This document shows positions 1 through 7,074 of a DNA stretch of 7,874 nt, one piece after another (positions within the stretch are counted from its first letter, which is position 1; every line of letters starts with the position of its first letter). Position numbers and translations under genes: made by a program. The stretch is from an uncultured Eubacteriales bacterium (GTDB taxonomy: Bacteria; Bacillota; Clostridia; Oscillospirales; Oscillospiraceae), in NCBI GenBank assembly GCA_905210385.1, contig CAJLWS010000063.1, positions 1-7,874 of the forward strand, given 5' to 3'. The notes beneath the pieces were generated by a model. It saw only the letters and a list, made by a program, of their open reading frames with translations, had not been told where the DNA came from and searched no databases.

Positions 1-1057
1 GTACCGTCCAGCCGTAGGGGTCGGGCTCGGTGCCCCACTGGATGCCGGTGAGGGTGTCGTACAGCCGCTGGGTGAGGTGGCCGATCTGACCGTTGTTGAT
101 GGTCACCTTTTTCTCCCCCATGGCCAGCTCGCCGATGGGAGAGACCACCGCCGCCGTGCCCGAGCCCCAGGCCTCCTCCAGTTTGCCGGAGTCGGCGGCG
201 TCAAACAGCTCCTGGGCGGTGATCAGCCGCTCCTCTACGGGGACGCCCCAGTCCCGCAGCAGCTCCAGGCAGCTTTTCCGGGTGATGCCGGGCAGCACCG
301 AGCCGGTGAGCTCGGGGGTGATGACCTTGCCGTCCACCTTGAACAGCACGTTCATGGCCCCAACTTCCTCAATGTACTTGCGGTGGACGCCGTCCAGCCA
401 AAGCACCTGGGAGTAGCCCTGCTCCTCCGCCCGCTCCCCGGCGCGGATGGAAGCGGCGTAGTTGCCGCCGCACTTGGTGTAGCCGGTGCCCCCCCGCACC
501 GCCCGCACGTCCTCGTCCTCTACGTAGATCTTCACCGGGTTGATCCCCTCGGGGTAGTAGGCGCCCACGGGACTGAGGATGATGGCGAACAGGTAGCTGT
601 GGGAGGCATGCACGCCCAAAGAGGGGTCGGTGGCGATGATGAAGGGGCGGATATAGAGGGAGGTGCCCGGCTCGGTGGGGATCCAGTCCTGGTCGAGCCG
701 CACCAGGGCCTTCACCGCCTGGACGAAGTCCTCCTCGGGAATCTGGGGGATGCACAGCCGGTCGCAGGAGGAGTTCAGCCGCCGGGCGTTCTCCAGGGGG
801 CGGAACAACTGCACCTTCCCCTCTGGGGTGCGGTAGGCCTTGAGTCCCTCAAAGACCTCCTGAGCGTAGTGGAACACCATGCAGGAGGGGTCCAGGGACA
901 GCGGGCCGTAGGGCACGATGCGGGGGTCGTGCCAGCCCTGGCTGGTGTGGTAGTCCATCAGAAACATGTGGTCGGTGAACAGCTTGCCGAACACCAGAGT
1001 GTCGGGATCGGGATGGGGCTTGCCCTGAGCGGCGCGGGTGACTTTGATCTCCAGCAT
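1..1057 (-). CDS. ilvE: Branched-chain amino acid aminotransferase, C-terminal end cut by window edge
   Basis: PLP-dependent class IV aminotransferase of the cytoplasm. It transfers an amino group between glutamate and the 2-oxo acids of valine, leucine and isoleucine, the last step of their synthesis and the first of their breakdown. I translated 352 codons from the ATG at 1057 down to position 2 with no stop. The family is usually about 340-360 residues, so only a few C-terminal residues should be missing. Visible motifs: FHYAQEVFEGLKAY at residues 62-75; the PLP-binding lysine K195 in GGTGYTKCGGNYAAS; EEVGAMN at 230-236 with the conserved Glu; and GSGTAAVVSP at 298-307. The YTKCGGNY form places it with the longer, eukaryote-like BCAT subgroup rather than the E. 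coli IlvE type. A GGAGAC ribosome binding site lies 7 bases upstream of the ATG, and a strong promoter lies just beyond it. It is divergent from gdpP. Confidence 0.96.
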   Translation of the reverse strand, partial: MLEIKVTRAAQGKPHPDPDTLVFGKLFTDHMFLMDYHTSQGWHDPRIVPYGPLSLDPSCMVFHYAQEVFEGLKAYRTPEGKVQLFRPLENARRLNSSCDRLCIPQIPEEDFVQAVKALVRLDQDWIPTEPGTSLYIRPFIIATDPSLGVHASHSYLFAIILSPVGAYYPEGINPVKIYVEDEDVRAVRGGTGYTKCGGNYAASIRAGERAEEQGYSQVLWLDGVHRKYIEEVGAMNVLFKVDGKVITPELTGSVLPGITRKSCLELLRDWGVPVEERLITAQELFDAADSGKLEEAWGSGTAAVVSPIGELAMGEKKVTINNGQIGHLTQRLYDTLTGIQWGTEPDPYGWTV

Positions 1058-1097
1058 GGGACTCGTCTCCTTTTGCGTTAAAGCGTTGAATGTCTGT

Positions 1098-1126
1098 ATT
1101 ATAACAGTGGAGTGGCGGGCGCGCAA
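1098..1126 (-). promoter_or_regulatory. Predicted sigma-A promoter of ilvE, extended -10 type
   Basis: Read on the minus strand, a perfect TATAAT (1103 to 1098) is preceded by TGT, giving the extended -10 TGTTATAAT. TTGCGC (1126 to 1121) stands as the -35 with a 17-base spacer. Transcription should start near 1091, which leaves a leader of only about 34 bases before the ilvE start codon. That is too short for a T-box or a leader-peptide attenuator, so any control of ilvE from this promoter is more likely exerted by a DNA-binding protein. Confidence 0.75.
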
Positions 1127-1153
1127 TGGTGAAATGCCCAAATTATATCCCGG

Positions 1154-1170
1154 AATTGTCCCGGGGAATT
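1154..1170. repeat. Imperfect palindrome between divergent promoters, possible operator
   Basis: AATTGTCCCGGGGAATT reads as an inverted repeat with matching AATT ends and a CC/GG core; two of the eight base pairs fail. It also contributes to a direct repeat, because TCCCGGAATT occurs just upstream and TCCCGGGGAATT follows. It ends four bases before the -35 of the gdpP promoter and lies about 28 bases upstream of the ilvE -35, a position suited to a regulator acting on either gene. No specific regulator is recognised, and a chance palindrome is possible. Confidence 0.3.
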
Positions 1171-1174
1171 ATCC

Positions 1175-1203
1175 TTGTTTTTATGGATGGCATTTGATAT
1201 AAT
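1175..1203 (+). promoter_or_regulatory. Predicted sigma-A promoter of the gdpP-rplI-dnaB-tilS-hpt run, extended -10 type
   Basis: TTGTTT (1175-1180) as the -35, a 17-base spacer, and a perfect TATAAT (1198-1203) preceded by TGA, giving the extended -10 TGATATAAT. The region is AT-rich in an otherwise GC-rich window. Transcription should start near 1210, giving a leader of about 80 bases. The -35 keeps only TTG of the consensus, which the extended -10 would compensate. It is the only strong plus-strand promoter I see before ftsH, so it probably drives the whole run. Confidence 0.75.
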
Positions 1204-1230
1204 AAAGAATCTGAAAATCCTAGGAAGAAA

Positions 1231-1265
1231 CCCGGCGCGGGACCGGCCCAGAGCGGGGCGGCCGG
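1231..1265 (+). other. GC-rich hairpins in the gdpP leader
   Basis: Two small inverted repeats lie in the transcribed leader. CCCG (1231-1234) pairs with CGGG (1238-1241) across a 3-base loop, and CCGGCC (1243-1248) pairs with GGCCGG (1260-1265) across 11 bases. There is no following T run, so they do not form a terminator, and they do not resemble a riboswitch class known to me. They may affect mRNA stability or start-site access. In so GC-rich a stretch they may also mean nothing. Confidence 0.3.
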
Positions 1266-1276
1266 CCTGACAAAGA

Positions 1277-1283
1277 GAGGTGG
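1277..1283 (+). promoter_or_regulatory. Ribosome binding site that sets the gdpP start at 1289
   Basis: GAGGTGG ends 5 bases before the GTG at 1289; counted from its GAGG core the spacing is 8. An in-frame GTG at 1280 lies inside this site and has only a weak purine stretch in front of it. The GTG at 1289, followed by AAT CAA AAA, is therefore the better start. Confidence 0.65.
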
Positions 1284-1288
1284 ACGGT

Positions 1289-3307
1289 GTGAATCAAAAA
1301 CTGTCACAGCTTCTGGCCCCCCGGTTTGGGCTATATTTTCTGGTGATGGCAGCCTTTGCCATCATCACACTACTGCTGGGCAGGGTGGATGTGGCGGTGG
1401 GTGAGTTGATCATCGTGGCCATCCTGTTCGGGGTGTATTGGGGTACTCTGCTCCGCCGCCGCCGGGAGGCGGCAAGCTATCTGGAACAGCTGGTGGGAAG
1501 TATGGACGGGGCAACCCGGGACAGTACCCTTAACTGCCCGCTGCCGGTGGCCATGTTTCGGCCGGACACCGACGAGGTGCTCTGGACCAACGACCGCTTC
1601 CTGCGCCTGACAGGGGAGCAGGAGGGAATGTTCGACACGAAGATGGCTGACCTGGTGCCCTCCTTTGACAGCCGTTGGCTGTTGGAGGGCAAGAATGAGT
1701 GCCCCCAGGAGGTGGCCGTAGGCAATCGGCGTTACCAGGTATTCGGCAGTGTGGCCCGTACTGCGGGCCAGGAGGAGGGCGCGCTGGCCACCACCTACTG
1801 GGTGGATGTGACGGAGCTGGCCAACACCCGGGACGTCTACAAAGCCACACGCCCGGCGGTGGCCCTGCTGCTGCTGGACAACTATGAGGACACCATCAAG
1901 GGCCAGGAGGACAGCGTACGCTCCGCCCTGCTCAACGCCGTCAGCCAGAAGTTCACCCAGTGGACCCAGGACACGGACGGCATCTTTTGCCGGCTGGACC
2001 GGGACCGCTACCTGTACCTGTTCGAGGAGCAGTACCTGGACGGCTACAAGGCGGAGAAGTTCTCCCTGCTGGACAGTGTCCGGACCATCCAGAGCCCCAA
2101 CGGTATCCCCATCACCCTGTCCATCGGCGTGGGGGTGGATGGGGACAGCCTGGGGGAGATGTTCCGCTTCGCATCCCTATCCGCGGAGATGGCCCTGTCC
2201 CGGGGGGGCGACCAAGCGGTGGTGAAGAACCGCTTCAACTTCGAGTTCTACGGAGGCCGGGCCAAGGAGACGGAGAAGCGCACCAAGGTGAAGAGCCGGG
2301 TGATGGCCTCCGCCCTAGGCGAGCTGGTGGCCGACGCATCCTGCGTGCTGGTCATGGGCCACAAATCTGCCGATATGGATGCGGTGGGGGCGGCCGTGGG
2401 GGTGTGCGCCATTGCCCGCAAGCGGGGAGTTCCCCGCTACATCGTTCGGGAGGAGGGAACCACCCCCGCCGATGACCTGTATGAGCGGGTGGCGCAAATG
2501 GAGGAGTACCAGGGACTGTTTCTGGACAGCCAGGAGGCCCTGCTCCGGGCGGACTCCCGTTCCCTGCTGGTGGTGGTAGACACCAGCAGGCCGGAACAGG
2601 TGGCCAGCCGGGAAGGGCTCCAGTCCTGCAATAAGGTGGCGGTCATCGACCACCACCGCCGGGCGGCCACTTATATTGAAGGGGCGGCGCTCTATTTCCA
2701 TGAGCCTTACGCCTCCTCAGCCAGCGAGCTGGTCACCGAGCTGCTCAGCTATCTGCTGGAGCCGGCCGACCTACTGCGGGGGGAGGCGGAGGCCTTGATG
2801 GCGGGGTTGATGTTGGACACCAAGAACTTCACCATGCGTACGGGAGGACGGACCTTTGAGGCGGCGGCCTTCCTGCGCAGGGCGGGAGCAGATACCGGCG
2901 AGGTGAAAAAGCTGTTCCAGACGGGCCTTGCGGAGACGGTGGAGAAGTACGCCATCATCCAGAACGCCCAGCCCTACGGCCAGGACATCGCCATTGCGGC
3001 CACTGACCAGGCTGTGGGACGGGTGACGGCCGCCCAGGCGGCGGATGAGCTGCTGAACATCGAGGGCATCCAGGCCTCCTTTGTGCTCTACCAGGACGGG
3101 GACCAGGTGGTGGTGTCTGCCAGGAGCATGAACGACACCAATGTTCAGGTCGTCCTGGAAGCTCTGGGGGGCGGGGGAAACGCCAACGCCGCCGGGGCTC
3201 AGATCCCAGGGAAACGGGTGGAGGAAGTGGAGGAAATGCTGCGGGGTGTGTTGGACCAGTATTTTGAGGGAGAAAACGAGGAGGAAACCCGGCAGGCAGA
3301 GGAGTGA
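1289..3307 (+). CDS. gdpP: Cyclic-di-AMP phosphodiesterase GdpP (YybT family)
   Basis: Membrane-anchored enzyme that hydrolyses the second messenger c-di-AMP to pApA, and so affects cell-wall and potassium homeostasis (known from the family). 672 residues from the GTG at 1289; B. subtilis GdpP is similar in length. Order of parts: two membrane helices (about 13-31 and 37-55); a PAS-like domain (about 82-172), which binds haem in studied homologues; a degenerate GGDEF domain (about 185-320) with GGDQ at 306-309 in place of GGDEF; then DHH and DHHA1. Metal ligands of the DHH domain are all present: H358, D362 and D364 in HKSADMDAVG, D431 in VVVDTS, DHH at 454-456, and D510 in MLDTKNF. The DHHA1 glycine motif reads GGGGNANAAGAQ, with Asn631 where His is usual. 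The tail is acidic. First gene of the plus-strand run, 72 bases before rplI, as in B. subtilis where the yybT and rplI genes adjoin. Confidence 0.95.
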   Translation: MNQKLSQLLAPRFGLYFLVMAAFAIITLLLGRVDVAVGELIIVAILFGVYWGTLLRRRREAASYLEQLVGSMDGATRDSTLNCPLPVAMFRPDTDEVLWTNDRFLRLTGEQEGMFDTKMADLVPSFDSRWLLEGKNECPQEVAVGNRRYQVFGSVARTAGQEEGALATTYWVDVTELANTRDVYKATRPAVALLLLDNYEDTIKGQEDSVRSALLNAVSQKFTQWTQDTDGIFCRLDRDRYLYLFEEQYLDGYKAEKFSLLDSVRTIQSPNGIPITLSIGVGVDGDSLGEMFRFASLSAEMALSRGGDQAVVKNRFNFEFYGGRAKETEKRTKVKSRVMASALGELVADASCVLVMGHKSADMDAVGAAVGVCAIARKRGVPRYIVREEGTTPADDLYERVAQMEEYQGLFLDSQEALLRADSRSLLVVVDTSRPEQVASREGLQSCNKVAVIDHHRRAATYIEGAALYFHEPYASSASELVTELLSYLLEPADLLRGEAEALMAGLMLDTKNFTMRTGGRTFEAAAFLRRAGADTGEVKKLFQTGLAETVEKYAIIQNAQPYGQDIAIAATDQAVGRVTAAQAADELLNIEGIQASFVLYQDGDQVVVSARSMNDTNVQVVLEALGGGGNANAAGAQIPGKRVEEVEEMLRGVLDQYFEGENEEETRQAEE

Positions 3308-3379
3308 ACGCGCTCGGAGCCAGACAGCCCGGTAGGGCAGCCGCTGGGTGTGCCGTGTGATTGATAGGAGGAATACGCC
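3308..3379 (+). other. gdpP-rplI spacer with the rplI ribosome binding site
   Basis: The 72-base spacer holds one small hairpin, GCCC (3327-3330) pairing with GGGC (3335-3338) around GGTA, with no T run after it. I see no terminator and no promoter-like pair of boxes. A consensus AGGAGG at 3366-3371 stands 8 bases before the rplI ATG, fitting high translation of a ribosomal protein. The two genes are probably cotranscribed. Confidence 0.5.
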
Positions 3380-3829
3380 ATGAAAGTAATTCTACAACAG
3401 GATGTGAAGGGACAGGGGAAGAAGGGCCAGATGGTGGAGGTGTCCGACGGCTACGGCCGCAACTTCCTCCTACCCCGGAAGCTGGCGGTGGAGGCCACGG
3501 CGGAAAACGTCAACACCATGAAGATGCAGGAGAAGGCCAAAAAGGCGAAGGAAGCCGAGGAAAAGGCTCAGGCCCAGGCCATGGCCCAGCGGCTGGAGAG
3601 CTGCCAGGTGAAGATTTCCGCCAAGGCCGGCCAGGGCAGCCGCCTGTTCGGCTCCGTGACCAGCAAGGAGATCGCCCAGGCCCTGAAGGAACAACATCAG
3701 ATGGATGTGAACAAGAGCAAGATCGTCCTGCCCGATCCCATCAAGTCCTTTGGCTCCTTCGAGGTGAAGTGCAAGCTGGGCTACGAGGTCACCGGAACCA
3801 TTCACGTGCTGGTGGTGGAGGAGAAGTGA
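3380..3829 (+). CDS. rplI: 50S ribosomal protein L9
   Basis: Large-subunit ribosomal protein that binds 23S rRNA near the base of the L1 stalk and helps hold reading frame. 149 residues, the usual length of the family. The N-terminal rRNA-binding domain (1 to about 45) begins MKVILQQDVKGQGKKG and contains the family signature VSDGYGRNFLLPRKLAVEAT. A long charged, Ala/Lys/Glu-rich connecting helix (about 41-75) follows, then the C-terminal domain (about 80-148) with GSRLFGSVTSKEIA and the closing GTIHVLVVEEK. The ATG at 3380 has a consensus AGGAGG site. It sits between gdpP and dnaB, an order shared with B. subtilis. Nothing is odd in length or residues. Confidence 0.98.
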   Translation: MKVILQQDVKGQGKKGQMVEVSDGYGRNFLLPRKLAVEATAENVNTMKMQEKAKKAKEAEEKAQAQAMAQRLESCQVKISAKAGQGSRLFGSVTSKEIAQALKEQHQMDVNKSKIVLPDPIKSFGSFEVKCKLGYEVTGTIHVLVVEEK

Positions 3830-3859
3830 TCAGGCGTCTGCGTTCCTGGAGGTGAGGGA

Positions 3860-5218
3860 ATGAACGAACTGGACAATCTGGCGCTGCCCCACTCCGTGGA
3901 GGCGGAGCAGGCGGTGCTGGGCTCCATGCTCATCGACGATCGGTGCGTGCCCGATGTGATTGCCCGCCTGTCCCCGGACGACTTCTACATGCGCCAGAAC
4001 CGGGAGCTCTACCAGGTGCTCTACGGGATGTTCAACCGTTTCGAGACCATTGATCCGGTGACGGTGCTGGACCGGATGAAGCAGGCAGGAGTGTACGATG
4101 AGAACAACTCGGTGGGCTACCTGCGGCAGCTCATGGAGATCACCCCCACCGCCGCCAACGTACTGGAGTACGCGGACATCGTGGCGGACAAGGCTCTGCT
4201 GCGTCGGGTGGGAGAGGTAGCCGGGGAGTTGACGGAGCTGGTGCGCCAGGAAGGAGGCACCGCCCAGCAGATCCTAGAGGCAGCGGAGCAGCGCATCTAT
4301 GCCATCCGCCAGGGCAAGTCCTCCCGGGATCTGACCCACATTGCCACAGTGATGGGCCAGGTGTGGGACACCATCAAGGATCGGCAGGCATCCGGGGAGG
4401 AGTTTCCCGGCATATCCACCGGCCTGGTGGACCTGGACCGGCGGATCTCGGGCCTGAACAACTCCGACCTGATCATCCTGGCCGCCCGGCCCGGTATGGG
4501 CAAGACCTCCCTGGCGCTGAACATCGCCTTAGAGGCAGGCAAGCACTCGGGGAAGGCGGTGGCGGTTTTCTCCCTGGAGATGAGCCGGGAGCAACTGGGT
4601 ATGCGCCTGATCTCCACTGAGAGCCTGATTGACAACAAGAAGCTGCTCACCGGGCGGCTGTCCGGAGAGGAGGAGTGGACCCGGGCGGCCTTAGCGGTGG
4701 CCACCCTGAGCCAGGCCAACATCTATATCGACGACGACGCCACCCTGTCGGTGGCGGACATGAATGCCAAGTGCCGCCGGGTGAAGAACCTGGGGCTGGT
4801 GGTGGTGGACTACCTGCAGCTGATGACCTCCGCCGGAGGTCCCCAGCGGGCCAGTGATAACCGGCAGCAGATCGTCTCCGACATGTCCCGCTCCCTGAAG
4901 CTCATGGCCAAGGAACTGAACGTGCCGGTGCTCTGCCTGTCCCAGCTGTCCCGGGCCAACGAGAGCCGGGCCGCTGGACAGCGCCGGCCCATGCTCTCCG
5001 ACCTGCGGGAGTCCGGCGCCATCGAGCAGGACGCGGACATCGTCATGTTCATCCACCGGGAGAGCTACTACGATGACGATACGGAGAACCCCAACGTAGC
5101 CGAGTGCATTGTGGCCAAGAACCGCCATGGGGAGACGGGCACCGTCTTGCTGGAGTGGCGGCCGGAGTTCCCTACCTTCCGCAACCTGGCCTACCGGGAC
5201 GATGAGGACGAGTACTGA
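3860..5218 (+). CDS. dnaB: Replicative DNA helicase DnaB (DnaC in B. subtilis naming)
   Basis: Hexameric ATP-driven helicase that unwinds DNA at the replication fork and recruits primase. 452 residues, normal for the family. The N-terminal domain (about 6-108) begins with the typical LPHSVEAEQAVLGSMLID; a linker leads to the RecA-like motor domain (about 178-447). Visible motor motifs: Walker A ARPGMGKTS at 209-217; catalytic Glu in FSLEMS (E240); Walker B VVVDYLQL with D317; SQLSR at 361-365; and DLRESGAIEQDAD at 381-393. Helicase inteins often insert near these motifs, but none is present. A GGAGGTGA ribosome binding site at 3848-3855 precedes the ATG. It lies 30 bases after rplI, and its TGA overlaps the tilS ATG by one base. 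Confidence 0.98.
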   Translation: MNELDNLALPHSVEAEQAVLGSMLIDDRCVPDVIARLSPDDFYMRQNRELYQVLYGMFNRFETIDPVTVLDRMKQAGVYDENNSVGYLRQLMEITPTAANVLEYADIVADKALLRRVGEVAGELTELVRQEGGTAQQILEAAEQRIYAIRQGKSSRDLTHIATVMGQVWDTIKDRQASGEEFPGISTGLVDLDRRISGLNNSDLIILAARPGMGKTSLALNIALEAGKHSGKAVAVFSLEMSREQLGMRLISTESLIDNKKLLTGRLSGEEEWTRAALAVATLSQANIYIDDDATLSVADMNAKCRRVKNLGLVVVDYLQLMTSAGGPQRASDNRQQIVSDMSRSLKLMAKELNVPVLCLSQLSRANESRAAGQRRPMLSDLRESGAIEQDADIVMFIHRESYYDDDTENPNVAECIVAKNRHGETGTVLLEWRPEFPTFRNLAYRDDEDEY

Positions 5219-6531
5219 TGCCCGGCCGCTTCCGCTATGATTTGATCCCCCCTGGCAGTCGGGTGCTGTGTGCCCTGTCCGGCGGCATGGATTCCATGTA
5301 CCTGCTCTGCCGCCTGCTGGAGGGGGCGCAGAGGGGTGGCTATGAAGTGCGGGCCGCCCACTACAACCACAACCTGCGCCCCGCCGCCGGCCGGGATGAG
5401 GCCTTTGTCCGGGACTGGTGTCGGCAGCGGGAGGTGCCTCTGGCCGTCGGCTGCGGCGATGGGGCGAAGGCCGCCCGACGGGAGGGCCTAGGACTGGAGG
5501 AATGCGCCCGGCGCCTGCGCTATGAATTCCTGGAGGGGGCGGCAGACGAGCTGGGCTGCGATCTCATCACCACCGCCCACCACGCCGGGGACAACGCCGA
5601 GACCGTTCTGATGAACCTGATCCGGGGCTGTGGCTTGAGGGGGCTGACGGGAATCCCGGAGCGACGGGGGCGGATCATCCGCCCCATGCTCACCCTCACC
5701 CGGGACGAGGTGGAGAGGTATCTGAGGGAACATGGCGTCCCCCACGTGGAGGACGAGAGCAACGCCGATCCGGCCTACACCCGAAACCGTCTCCGGCGGG
5801 AGGTGCTCCCCCTGCTGGAGCAACTCAATCCCAGGGCTGTGGAGCACATCACCCAGACGGCCGCCCGACTGGCCCAGGACGAGAGGGAGCTGGCAACGCA
5901 AAGCGCCCGGCTGACCGTCCAGGCTCGGAAAACTTCCAGGGGACTGGCCATTCCAGCTGGGGTTTTGGCCCAGGCGCCTAGGCCCATCGCCCTGCGGGCG
6001 GCGGGAGAACTGCTGCGCCGGACGGGGCTGGGGGACCGGGCGGATTTTCGGGAGGGGACGCTGACCCTGGCTGTGGGGACAGACCCCTCCGGGGAGCTGA
6101 ACGTGACCGGAGGCCGGGTGTACCGGGCCTATGGAGAGCTGGTGTTTTCCCCGAAAATGGCCGATCCCGTTTTGGAGGAGCGGCCCCTGGGGGAGGGGGA
6201 CAACCCCTGGGGGGAATGGGCCGTTTCCGTCCGAGAGACGGTGTGCCCCCCCAAGGCGTACCTCCATCCGGGCGAATTCTACCTGAAACCGGGGGCCTAT
6301 GTGATCCGGCCCCGGAGGCCAGGGGATGGGCTCCGGTTGGGGCCGCGCCCCTGGAAAACCATAAAAAAGCTGATGATGGAGCAGCACGTTCCCCAGCGGG
6401 AGCGCTCCGCTGTGCCGGTGCTGGACCTGGACGGGCGAGCGGCGGCGGCGGGGGGACTGGGCCCTGACGAGGCGGCCCTGGCCCGGCCGGGGGAGCGGTG
6501 TCTGCGCATCACGATGAGAAAGGGAGAATGA
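5218..6531 (+). CDS. tilS: tRNA(Ile)-lysidine synthase
   Basis: Cytoplasmic ATP-dependent enzyme that attaches lysine to C34 of the CAU-anticodon tRNA-Ile, making lysidine so that the tRNA reads AUA and is charged with isoleucine. 437 residues, within the family range. N-terminal PP-loop ATPase domain: SGGMDS at 21-26, then HYNHNLRPAAGRDEAF (48-63), ARRLRYEF (97-104), AHHAGDNAETVLMNLIRG (120-137) and TRNRLRREVLPLL (188-200). The C-terminal tRNA-binding domain (about 355-432) contains IRPRRPGDGLRLG and the WKTIKKLMMEQHVPQRER stretch. At AHHAGDNAET the first of the two Asp residues common in homologues is Gly124. The start codon overlaps the dnaB stop (TGATG) and no strong ribosome binding site is seen, so translation is probably coupled to dnaB. 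It is followed after 3 bases by hpt, an order conserved in Firmicutes. Confidence 0.96.
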   Translation: MPGRFRYDLIPPGSRVLCALSGGMDSMYLLCRLLEGAQRGGYEVRAAHYNHNLRPAAGRDEAFVRDWCRQREVPLAVGCGDGAKAARREGLGLEECARRLRYEFLEGAADELGCDLITTAHHAGDNAETVLMNLIRGCGLRGLTGIPERRGRIIRPMLTLTRDEVERYLREHGVPHVEDESNADPAYTRNRLRREVLPLLEQLNPRAVEHITQTAARLAQDERELATQSARLTVQARKTSRGLAIPAGVLAQAPRPIALRAAGELLRRTGLGDRADFREGTLTLAVGTDPSGELNVTGGRVYRAYGELVFSPKMADPVLEERPLGEGDNPWGEWAVSVRETVCPPKAYLHPGEFYLKPGAYVIRPRRPGDGLRLGPRPWKTIKKLMMEQHVPQRERSAVPVLDLDGRAAAAGGLGPDEAALARPGERCLRITMRKGE

Positions 6532-6534
6532 AGT

Positions 6535-7074
6535 GTGCACCAGGACGTAGAGAGAATCCTGTTCACCCAGGAGGAGCTGGCCCGACGGGTGGGTGAGCTG
6601 GGGGAGCAGATCACGGCGGACTATGCCGGGAAAGAGGTGGCAGTGGCCTCAGTGCTCCGGGGCTCGTATATCTTCATGGCCGACCTGACCCGAGCCATCC
6701 AGCTGCCCATCACCGTGGATTTCATGGCGGTGTCCTCCTATGGCTCGGGCACTGTGAGCTCCGGCCAGGTAGAGATCAAGAAGGACCTGTCCGACTCCAT
6801 TGAGGGCAAGGACCTGATCATTGTGGAGGACATTCTGGACTCGGGAAACACCCTGTACTACCTCATGGATGTACTCCGGGCCAGAAAGCCCGCCTCCATC
6901 CGCATCTGCACCCTGCTGGACAAGCCGGAGCGCCGGTCCAAGCCCATCGCCGCAGACTACGTGGGCTTCTCTATTCCGGACGCCTTTGTGGTGGGCTATG
7001 GGCTGGACTATGATGAGAAATACCGGAATCTTCCGTACATTGGGATTTTGAAGCCCAGCGTATATGGTGGATAA
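6535..7074 (+). CDS. hpt: Hypoxanthine phosphoribosyltransferase
   Basis: Purine salvage enzyme of the cytoplasm; it joins hypoxanthine or guanine to PRPP to give IMP or GMP. 179 residues, typical of the short bacterial HPRT. Motifs: the VLRGSYIFMADL loop (40-51); the flexible SSYGSGT loop (67-73); the PRPP-binding VEDILDSGNTL at 97-107 with the acidic pair E98 and D99; and the base-binding end region with FVVGYGLDYDEKYRNLPYIG (151-170). The start is GTG at 6535, chosen because GGGAGA at 6522-6527 lies 7 bases upstream inside the end of tilS, and because GTG CAC opens the conserved frame. An ATG at 6528 is out of frame. In B. subtilis, HprT also binds FtsH-linked and ppGpp-related control, but only the tilS-hpt-ftsH gene order is visible here. 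Confidence 0.96.
   Translation: MHQDVERILFTQEELARRVGELGEQITADYAGKEVAVASVLRGSYIFMADLTRAIQLPITVDFMAVSSYGSGTVSSGQVEIKKDLSDSIEGKDLIIVEDILDSGNTLYYLMDVLRARKPASIRICTLLDKPERRSKPIAADYVGFSIPDAFVVGYGLDYDEKYRNLPYIGILKPSVYGG

Noticed and set aside
77..1081. Long open frame of 334 codons on the plus strand opposite ilvE
   Set aside because: It is the antisense of a clear aminotransferase with all its catalytic motifs. GC-rich codon use leaves few stops in the opposite frames, and the translation is low in complexity, rich in Gly, Val, Leu and His, with no recognisable domain.
1142..1147. Second TATAAT on the minus strand upstream of ilvE
   Set aside because: It has no TG extension, and the 17-base position upstream reads AATTCC, which is not a -35. 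The box at 1098-1103 is much better placed and supported.
1204..1288. Leader of gdpP as a c-di-AMP or other riboswitch
   Set aside because: About 80 bases is too short for the ydaO/yuaA class, and I could not match its conserved core or that of other known classes; only simple GC hairpins are visible.
1960..2475. Open frame of 171 codons on the plus strand inside gdpP
   Set aside because: Out-of-frame reading of gdpP, rich in Gly, Pro and Arg, with no own ribosome binding site.
5488..6540. Open frame of 350 codons on the minus strand opposite tilS
   Set aside because: Shadow of tilS. The translation is rich in Pro, Gly and Gln with no domain I recognise, and tilS explains the sequence fully.
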